Source of the DNA: Oehlia diaphana
Taxonomy: Eukaryota > Glomeromycota > Glomeromycetes > Glomerales > Glomeraceae
Length of the DNA: 12,821 bases
Reading direction: 5' to 3'
Assembly: GCA_003833135.1 (NCBI GenBank)
Contig: QZLH01001904.1
Span: 6,333-19,153, forward strand
Shown here: positions 7,516 to 12,821 of the stretch, piece after piece
How positions within the stretch are numbered: position 1 is the stretch's first letter
How the letters are laid out: each line of letters opens with the position of its first letter
Translations under genes and position numbers: made by a program
Notes under the pieces: generated by a model
Databases searched by the model: none
Told to the model about the DNA's origin: nothing
Seen by the model: the letters and a program-made list of their open reading frames with translations, nothing else

Positions 7516-7590
7516 TTTTATAGGACAAAATGCGATATATTTTATTATTAAAGATACATAAAAAATAATTATCCTGAAGTGTATATAATA

Positions 7591-7976
7591 ATGGATTTTG
7601 AAAATTATTCTTTGAGATGGCAAAACATTAATTTACAATGTGAACTCACACTGACTCGCAAGATTTTAAATATACAATTGGAGATCAATTCATTAAGAGA
7701 AGAAATTAATAGGCTTATAGATGAAAATACTAGGCTTAAAAATGCAATTAGCTATCAGGAAAATGGAAAACAAAATAAGATAGTAAGTACTAGCAAAATG
7801 CCTTATTCTAATGCAGACGATTCATAATAGATTATATTTCATTATAGCCTAAGGACGTTCTTTGCAAACAAATATGTTGCACTACTTTATATCAGGATTA
7901 TCTTACTTGGTGTGATAAAAATGATGAGCAAGTATTAAGTAGCAGTCCTCTTGGTAAAAAATTCTCACAAATGTAG
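7591..7976 (+). CDS. Leucine-zipper protein joined across a probable intron to a D5/P4 primase-like C-terminal segment
   Basis: ATG at 7591 opens 64 codons up to 7782. A donor gtaagt (7783), a branch-like ctaat (about 7808) and acceptor ttatag end a 65-base intron at 7847. Splicing removes the TAA at 7825 and joins phase 0 into 42 codons ending at TAG 7974-7976, giving 106 residues. Exon 1 has a regular zipper (IQLEINSLREEINRL, then ENTRLKNAI) with Leu/Ile every seven residues in both core positions and one Asn in an 'a' position, as in bZIP dimers. There is no basic region before it. Exon 2 carries LYQDYLTWCDKND and SSSPLGKKFSQM, resembling the Y-x2-Y-x2-W-C helix of D5/P4 primase-helicase C-termini. 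That family call is tentative. Without splicing the product would be 78 residues. Similar coding text continues after the stop in another frame, so the gene may be a truncated member. Confidence 0.55.
7783..7847 (+). other. Predicted 65-nt phase-0 spliceosomal intron
   Basis: It begins gtaagtact, contains attctaatg as a possible branch site and ends cattatag. Removing it both restores the reading frame and skips an in-frame stop, a combination unlikely by chance. The length is usual for fungal introns. No transcript evidence is available here. Confidence 0.6.
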
Positions 7977-8064
7977 TAATAAAGAATGGCAATATATTCT
8001 AAATCGATCCAAAATTATAAGTAAGATACATGACTTGATACATAATGGGGATTATACAGAATAA
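7977..8064 (+). pseudogene. Out-of-frame continuation of the primase-like C-terminus
   Basis: From 7981 the frame one base off the preceding exon reads KEWQYILNRSKIISKIHDLI and ends at TAA 8062-8064. The W-x2-Y-I-L...K-I pattern fits what normally follows the Y-x2-W-C helix in such proteins. A small deletion and frameshift near 7974-7980 would explain the premature TAG. It overlaps the end of the reverse-strand open frame at 8015. Confidence 0.42.
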
Positions 8065-8404
8065 TCCTGTCTTTAATTTTATTTGTTATAGGGATACATA
8101 GACTAGCAACAAATGAGATTATAAAATCGGCACACTTCTGGCAATTAAATGGGCCAGCTATGGTAATGCATATCATACCTCTGGCCTCACTCTTGGGGAC
8201 AAATAGGTAGACGAAAGTAGAATTAAATTTAGCCAGTGATATTGTGTAAGCCATCCAATGTGATTTGTCGTCTAGTTTCAGGATTTGTAATTTGTACTTG
8301 TTCAGACATTTTTTTTTGGCACAAATGCATATATATTGGGTATTGGAGAATATTCCTGTCACTAGCCCATAACTATATGAGAATATTCCGATGTTGGAAC
8401 AGTA
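8015..8404 (-). CDS. Unrecognised reverse-strand open frame, 129 codons without stop; first ATG gives 79 residues
   Basis: The frame is open from 8404 to TAA at 8015-8017. The first ATG is at 8254, giving a 79-residue product that starts MAYTISLAKF. The stretch upstream of it could be a spliced exon. G+C rises across 8100-8260 compared with the flanks, and residues are balanced (FVYLFVPKSEARGM, AGPFNCQKCADFIISF), which favours coding. Cysteines lie in two groups (ICICAKKKC upstream, CQKC downstream). I see no known motif, signal peptide or clear membrane segment. Its last codons lie antisense to the primase-like tail, so the two cannot both be intact in this region. Confidence 0.42.
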   Translation of the reverse strand, partial: YCSNIGIFSYSYGLVTGIFSNTQYICICAKKKCLNKYKLQILKLDDKSHWMAYTISLAKFNSTFVYLFVPKSEARGMICITIAGPFNCQKCADFIISFVASLCIPITNKIKDRIILYNPHYVSSHVSYL

Positions 8405-8420
8405 TCACGTCATTATAGCG

Positions 8421-8675
8421 CAGTAAGGCACAGTCAAAATTCAACCAGTATTATTCCACAATTTTGGCCAGATCTTTGGATACAATAATTCAGCATTCAA
8501 GCTAGCAAACTACCAGTTCCATATCAGTTCTACGGTAGCTACCAGAATACTACTAGGATACTACCATGGTGCTGAGTTGAAATCTCAAATCATGTGTCCA
8601 AAAGATCGGCCAAAATTATAGTATAGTGTCAACCAAATTTAAACGTGAATCTATTGCGATCTACTGTGCCATCTG
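8421..8675. mobile_element. ~255-bp degenerate inverted-repeat element
   Basis: Ends cagtaaggcacagt (8421-8434) and actgtgccatctg (8663-8675) are near-perfect inverted repeats. Further in, acaattttggccagatcttt (8458-8477) is opposed by a diverged complement around 8594-8625 (ccaaaagatcggccaaaatt). The right side carries extra bases between these two blocks. The interior has direct repeats of ctacca/tactac type but no ORF of its own. No target duplication is evident, so it is old or the limits are slightly off. It lies just upstream of the reverse-strand frame ending at 8015. Confidence 0.55.
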
Positions 8676-8829
8676 ACATGATATTTTTTTTATCATATTT
8701 CAGCATTTTGATGGATAACAAAATAGGTAAAGAAGAAAAGCACTCTCGAATCCTTAATAGACAACCAAAGAGGCACAGAATGGCAGAAACTTTGTCATAA
8801 AACTTGGGATCCAAACAATTGCAGACAAG
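8629..8829 (-). pseudogene. Short reverse-strand coding remnant, unrecognised
   Basis: The frame is open for 66 codons after TGA (8830-8832), with gene-like text (LDPKFYDKVSAILCLFGCLL then RIRECFSSLP). The only ATG with a useful run is at 8706. The 3' part runs into the inverted-repeat element, so the original C-terminus has probably been replaced. Function is unknown, and it could be chance. Confidence 0.25.
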
Positions 8830-9080
8830 TCAGACCTTTAACATAGAATTCAATAACCAATTAACCGTAAAATTCCAATATTATAAATTATATTAGAAAA
8901 TGATTATTGATGTACAGAACTAAATAAAAATAGGTACATTTTGATTATTTAATAATAGTAATATTTAGGTTATTTAATCACATAACCACAAATAATAAAT
9001 GGGAAAAAGCTAAAGAAAAATGAATTCAAAGAGAAGGAATATAATAAGAAAAATAACTAGGCATGTAAAATTATCACAAA
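8830..9080. other. Gene-less spacer
   Basis: No frame longer than chance. A few gattattta and ggttattta words (8942-8975) anticipate the minisatellite that begins at 9081. Confidence 0.5.
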
Positions 9081-9240
9081 CAGATTATTTAGTTAGATTA
9101 TTTAATCATATTTAGGTTATTAACTTCAGTTTAGATTATTTAGATATATTTATATTATTTAGTTATAATTAGATTATTTAGTTATATTTAGATTATTTAT
9201 AGTCATACTTAGATTATTTGGTTATAGTTAGATTATTTTA
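9081..9240. repeat. Minisatellite of agattatttagttatatt-like units
   Basis: The word (a/t)gattatttag or its close variants recurs about every 17-27 bases (9082, 9095, 9132, 9170, 9190, 9210, 9230), separated by ttatatt or ttataat. Units are degenerate and no frame crosses the block. The right end reads into an imperfect inverted copy (cttagattatttggttat against ataaccaagtctaag) and then the perfect palindrome at 9259. Confidence 0.7.
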
Positions 9241-9258
9241 TTACTAAATAACCAAGTC

Positions 9259-9312
9259 TAAGCCGTTTATGACTAAATAATATAATTATATTATTTAGTC
9301 ATAAACGGCTTA
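9259..9312. repeat. Perfect 54-bp palindrome
   Basis: The left half starts taagccgtttatgactaaat and the right half is its exact reverse complement with no spacer (centre between 9285 and 9286). It should form a cruciform or hairpin. It contains the minisatellite word gactaaataa, so it probably arose by inverted duplication of the flanking array. Confidence 0.93.
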
Positions 9313-9429
9313 AATAGATAATTACAATAATTACAATTGAAAAAAAGATTAACACATTAACTATATTAATATAATCACATAATAGTTCAGTATAACGAAT
9401 ATATGGGTAATATACACCAAATCGAAATA

Positions 9430-9517
9430 TGAAAAATTAGGCATCAATCAGTTACCAATTGGACAATGGACACTAATCAGGTAGCTGATTGGTGACTGAT
9501 TGATGTCTGATTTTTCA
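9430..9517. mobile_element. Foldback element with 31-bp arms
   Basis: The left arm 9430-9460 (tgaaaaattaggcatcaatc and onward) is the reverse complement of 9487-9517 with about five mismatches, all transitions. Similarity extends weakly for several more bases on the outside. The loop holds a nested aatcag/ctgatt hairpin (9474-9490). There is no ORF. Probably a MITE or the relic of one. Confidence 0.75.
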
Positions 9518-9849
9518 CATTCCTACCTGTAATATCAGGGCTGGTTAAGGTGAGTTCAGATGCGGTATATAAAATTTTAATATAAAATTTGTTATATCCA
9601 GTATAATTAATTATAAAAAATCAGTTCTGTAAATTTAAGTTCAATATAATGAGTTTTCAGTATATATAGATTCAGTATAACCAGTAGTGACTATATATTT
9701 TAATAATTTATAATAAAATACTTTATATTATACTATTAGTAAATTTAATATATTGAATATTAATATATAAAAAAAAAATAATTTATATAATTTCTTTTAA
9801 ATTTTGAATCTAATATTATTACTGGATTATTATAACTAATAAAGTATAG
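9518..9849. other. Gene-less region with recurring ttcagtataac words
   Basis: The motif ttcagtata(ac) or ccagtataat occurs at about 9597, 9656 and 9670, and also at 9386, in otherwise simple A+T sequence. This may be remains of a dispersed repeat. No coding frame. Confidence 0.45.
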
Positions 9850-10110
9850 TTATCATCTAATAGTAAAGATTCTAATTATTTTGACTGTTTTATAATTTAT
9901 ATAAAAGATAATTTACTAATTTATATTAAGCAAAAATCTGATACTGATTTTACTACTAAAAGAAATATAAATAAAAATCTTTATTTGCCAAAAGTAATAT
10001 TAAGTAATGATCTAATACTAGCTTTATTATTAAAGAAATGTCAAATAAAGAATAGTAAATTAAATTTTTACTGCTTTATATATTTATTTAGTATATTAAA
10101 AAAGGGTTAG
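9850..10110 (+). pseudogene. Open frame of 86 codons without ATG, decayed gene remnant
   Basis: Open from after TAG (9847) to TAG at 10108-10110 in very A+T-rich sequence where stops should be frequent. The product is Lys/Asn/Leu/Ile-rich, with SNDLILALLLKKC and a following NFYCFIYLFSILKK stretch. This bears a slight likeness to the start of an HMG box (N-x-F-x-x-Y), but too weak to assign. No start codon is present. It abuts the relict inverted-repeat element at 10193. Confidence 0.3.
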
Positions 10111-10192
10111 AATACTGTTTTTAACTTTATATAAAAATTTGATATTATATAAATATAATAATATTAAATAAATTTATAAAAAAATATAATAT

Positions 10193-10437
10193 TAAAATTG
10201 CTTATTTAAATCTTTCAAAATTTTATAATTAATTTTACTAATATATATTTTAATATAGTTTTAGCAGAGTTTCTTTATTTTATTATTACTAATATCATAA
10301 TTTTAGCAGTTTCAGTATTCAATTAATTTTGCTAACTTTTTAATAAAAATTTATTATAGTTTTTTCAGATTTTGCTTTTTTTAAACAAAATTATACTATA
10401 ATTGGTTAATATTTTTATATATTATATAAGGTTGCTA
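10193..10437. mobile_element. Highly diverged relative of the 244-bp element
   Basis: The left end taaaattgcttatttaaatc lines up with taaggttgcttgtctaaatc of the element at 21. The four differences are G-to-A or C-to-T. Collinear landmarks follow: tttcaaaatt, atatagttttagcagagttt, agcagtttcagtatt, ttattatag and tttgcttttt. Its overall length is also close. The right terminus is not recognisable as caagcaacctta; instead taaggttgct (10427-10436) appears in the left-end orientation, so the right end is rearranged. No clear target duplication. Confidence 0.68.
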
Positions 10438-11159
10438 GAAAATTAGGAAATGTTAACAAGTTAGTATAATTACAAGAAATTTACTAAAAGTATTAACTTT
10501 TTTTCAAATATATTTATATTATTTATTAAATAAAAAATTATAATTTTTAGTCAAATCTTTTAAATATTTTAAATATAACCAGAATTAAAACTTTTATACA
10601 TACTAATTAATAATAATACTATATTGCTATATTTAATATAATTTAATTGAACTGTTGATATACTAATATAATGACTTTATCCAATAAATCCTACAAAAAA
10701 AACAAGAATAATAATAACAGTAATATGTTTCCATTTATTGAAATCATATTTGAATATTTTGTAATTTCAATATTCTAAATCATTTTGATAACATAATCAA
10801 TCTGCATAAAATATATATGCATTAGTCCAGTTCATTGCATTTTCCGGTCATATGAAAAATAAACCATTCTATTGGTGAGATACAAAATTTTATCGGTCAA
10901 AAGGTCGGATATTTCGTGTGTTACATAAAAGATCATACAAATCAAAATAACAAACCCGACCCAAACGACCCAAAAAATGCAACAGAACAGACCGGAAATG
11001 AACTACTTAATCTCTAATTTATGACAATAGTGATTTGGTTTAAATTTTATATTAGTGTTCTTATGATCATACAATAACTTTTCAATGAATTAAAATTTGA
11101 AGGCATAGCTGCATTTGAACAAACTTTATTATTAGTCATGTGGAATGCGTGTTCTATTT
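10438..11159. other. Gene-less A+T-rich region
   Basis: No supported gene. Between 10838 and 11000 the base composition is a little more mixed (acccgacccaaacgaccc, 10952-10970). An inverted pair cattttccggtc/gaccggaaatg lies at about 10838 and 10989. This could be promoter DNA of a lost gene, but nothing confirms it. Confidence 0.45.
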
Positions 11160-11181
11160 TATATATATATATATATATATA
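11160..11181. repeat. (AT)n microsatellite, ~10 units
   Basis: Uninterrupted alternating a/t run following ctatttt and ending aatctatttt. Confidence 0.9.
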
Positions 11182-11254
11182 ATCTATTTTAGGAAAGTGC
11201 AAACTTCCGTATGACGGTTAAAAAAAGTAAAAAAAGAAAGAGAAAAAAAAAAAA

Positions 11255-11348
11255 GAATTGAAAGCACAAATTCATCCAATAGAAATTTTTTTTTTTTTTT
11301 CATTCGTATCACAAAAAAGAAAGTTCCGCCATTTGGATCATAAGAAAA
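11255..11348 (+). repeat. First copy of a 94-bp near-identical direct repeat
   Basis: It begins gaattgaaagcacaaattca, contains a 15-base T run, and ends gccatttggatcataagaaa plus one base. It matches 12728-12821 with a single difference (g at 11282 against a). It sits about 60 bases upstream of the TATA-like site and so may be promoter-proximal sequence. Confidence 0.92.
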
Positions 11349-11404
11349 ATTTTTTTTTATAAAAAAAACTTTGACCTTTTCTTGCAAACTTACTCTTTTT
11401 TTTC

Positions 11405-11411
11405 TATAAAT
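11405..11411 (+). promoter_or_regulatory. TATA-like element tataaat
   Basis: tataaat follows a pyrimidine-rich tcttttttttc tract and precedes tccctttct. It lies about 140 bases before the crystallin-like remnant. Such boxes are common by chance in A+T-rich DNA, so the support is its position between a duplicated upstream segment and a coding remnant. Confidence 0.3.
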
Positions 11412-11551
11412 CCCTTTCTAAAAAATTTTTGATAGCGTCTAAATTCTTTAATTCACTTTGATTGAATAGAAGAATATTGAAAAATTTATGTGATCATATA
11501 TCTTCTAAACTACTATAGTAGCATCTACAATGAAAATACCTTGATAGATGA

Positions 11552-11737
11552 TTTAATACAATAGTAAATAATAAATCCAAGACAAGAAATGTTCGTAATA
11601 AATGGGAGTATGATGGAGGTGATAAGTAGTGTACGACATTCCATGCGATAAAATATTTTGGTGATGATAACGGCCAAAATTATATAATGCGAGCCGGAGG
11701 AAATGATGACTTAAGAGCAATCAATATTAGGAAATAA
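11552..11737 (+). pseudogene. Decayed fragment resembling a beta/gamma-crystallin Greek-key domain
   Basis: One frame runs 25 codons (RNVRNKWEYDGGDK) to TAG at 11627-11629. It resumes directly with AIKYFGDDNGQNYIMRAGGN then DLRAIN, and stops at TAA 11735-11737. The spacing aromatic-x4-G-x2-Y-x-hydrophobic-x2-G-x3-D-L resembles a Greek-key motif of beta/gamma-crystallin-like proteins, which bind calcium or act as small extracellular or stress proteins in microbes. An overlapping frame (11619-11648) reads VISSVRHSM, which would fit the I-S-S-x that ends such a motif, implying a frameshift. Only one motif is recognisable and a full domain needs two. It may instead be an unrelated family. The upstream TATA-like site and 94-bp repeat suggest it was once a gene with its own promoter. 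Confidence 0.33.
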
Positions 11738-12663
11738 TTGAACAGATGAATTACGTGGATGTTTACATTAAAGATAATACTTTCATTATATCGTTATAAG
11801 GTTCTTATTCTTCACGTTTAATCGTGTATTAAATATTTTAATACTTTAAAATACCTTCTAAGAATAGGAAACACGTCAAATCAGTTATATGTAAAATAAA
11901 ACGCGAATTACATGGAATTTTTGTAAAAGGCAAATCTTATAGAATACATTTACAATGATAATTGGCGAGTTTTTAAACTTGTCCAATTTACCAATTTATC
12001 CAAATTTAGATGATTAAGATAATAGACATATTAACAATATGATAAGTGGTTGTACAAAGATTATTATAGCACCCATAGATTAAATGGTATTTTATAATTC
12101 AAGCTATTATTATGCATAATCTAAAGGAAAAACAAATGAATGAACGCGTATTAATGTTTTTATCCAAAGTTATGCACGTCCGAAAAAAATAACAATTTTT
12201 TTTTTAGCTAGCAATTCGGAATTTTTATTCTCAAACTCCGAACAATTTGTTTTTTGTTCAATTGATTGATTTATTCTTTTGGAATTTTGGCGTAATCTAT
12301 TTGATTTTTATGGATTCAATCATAATTCCCTTTAATTCAAGAATTCTTTTATCATTCTTTATTTATCCTTGTAAACAAAGAACTTTATTTTGGTGTATTT
12401 GTAAAAAAAAAACTTGCATATATAATAACTTACATAATAACATAACGCGCGAAAATTGAATAATAAAATTAACTTGGAATCATATGAAAGTGAACTTTAC
12501 GAAATTATATATGAGTATAATATGTATAATATATGCAGCCTTCCGTTTATTTGGTTATATTTATTATTTTCTTGCGTCATATGACATAAAATTCATGTAT
12601 TGAGTTCACGCGAATAGCATTAAATAAGGATGGGTTGTATGGGTTGTCTTTTAATTTTCTTTT

Positions 12664-12667
<4 letters not shown>
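11738..12667. other. Gene-less A+T-rich region
   Basis: Frames are short. The longest (from TTG 12247 to 12459) is a Phe/Ile-rich product typical of T-rich DNA and is not accepted as a gene. I see no RNA gene or structured repeat. Confidence 0.5.

Positions 12668-12727
<60 letters not shown>
12668..12727 (+). repeat. 60-base A homopolymer
   Basis: Uninterrupted A run directly before the second copy of the 94-bp repeat. The corresponding place in the first copy has only a 12-base A run preceded by mixed purines. Either a real expansion, a poly(A) trace, or a place where the sequence length is unreliable. Confidence 0.9.
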
Positions 12728-12729
<2 letters not shown>

Positions 12730-12821
12730 ATTGAAAGCACAAATTCATCCAATAAAAATTTTTTTTTTTTTTTCATTCGTATCACAAAAAAGAAAGTTCC
12801 GCCATTTGGATCATAAGAAAA
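12728..12821 (+). repeat. Second copy of the 94-bp direct repeat, running off the window
   Basis: 93 of 94 bases match 11255-11348, including the same 15-base T run. The match continues to the last base, so the true repeat may be longer. The copy spacing is 1473 bases, which would be the unit length if this is a tandem array. Confidence 0.92.

Noticed and set aside
8236..8418. 60-residue forward frame
   Set aside because: Complement of the longer reverse frame 8015-8404, with no independent sign of coding.
10838..10999. cattttccggtc/gaccggaaatg inverted pair as element ends
   Set aside because: The arms are only ~11 bases with a gap, no target duplication is seen, and the interior shows nothing typical of a mobile element.
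11184..11387. 67-residue reverse frame
   Set aside because: Mostly Lys and Phe runs from A and T homopolymers, and it covers the duplicated 94-bp segment, which looks regulatory.
12247..12459. 70-residue forward frame
   Set aside because: Starts at TTG, is rich in Phe and Ile from T runs, and has no motif. Chance openness is likely.

Overview
The window is about three-quarters A+T and gene-poor. It is crowded with decayed coding fragments, small inverted-repeat elements, minisatellites and long homopolymers. It looks like a repeat-rich stretch of a large, A+T-rich eukaryotic genome. A short intron-like element with fungal signals (GTAAGT donor, CTAAT branch-like site, TAG acceptor, 65 nt) and the style of the gene fragments make an arbuscular mycorrhizal fungus such as Rhizophagus my best guess. 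That guess is inference; nothing here proves the species.

Left part (1-4060): two direct copies of a ~1.08 kb non-coding repeat (1-1333 and 2979-4060, about 97% alike by eye) flank a ~1.6 kb centre. The left copy carries a 244-bp inverted-repeat element (21-264) with an exact 8-bp target duplication, and the right copy preserves the empty site. Each repeat copy holds four small stem-loops followed by 3.3 tandem units of ~120-137 bp. The centre has one ambiguous base (1334), a G+C-rich island of nested short repeats, a forward open frame, and, tail to tail with it, the C-terminal part of an A32-like DNA-packaging ATPase of the kind found in large DNA viruses and related elements. A 22-bp minisatellite follows.

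Middle (4061-8830): about 1 kb has no convincing gene. Then come a small forward ORF, a small reverse ORF, two forward pseudogenes (5707-6331 and 6749-7047), a pair of related repeats with an inverted-repeat element, and the best gene in the window (7591-7976). That gene is a short protein with a leucine zipper, joined by a probable phase-0 intron to a segment resembling the C-terminus of D5/P4-type primase-helicases. A reverse open frame (8015-8404) and a ~255-bp inverted-repeat element follow.

Right part (8830-12821): mostly repeats. There is a minisatellite ending in a perfect 54-bp palindrome, a hairpin element with 31-bp arms, and a diverged relative of the left 244-bp element whose ungapped differences are nearly all C-to-T or G-to-A. 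A decayed fragment resembling a beta/gamma-crystallin Greek-key protein sits downstream of a TATA-like site. A 94-bp segment upstream of that site is repeated with one mismatch at the window's right edge, next to a 60-base A run, so a second copy of the unit may begin just outside.

No working pathway or operon can be assembled. The coherent theme is a graveyard of mobile and virus-like DNA (packaging ATPase, primase-like tail) plus lineage-specific gene families broken by stops, with one plausible intact small gene.
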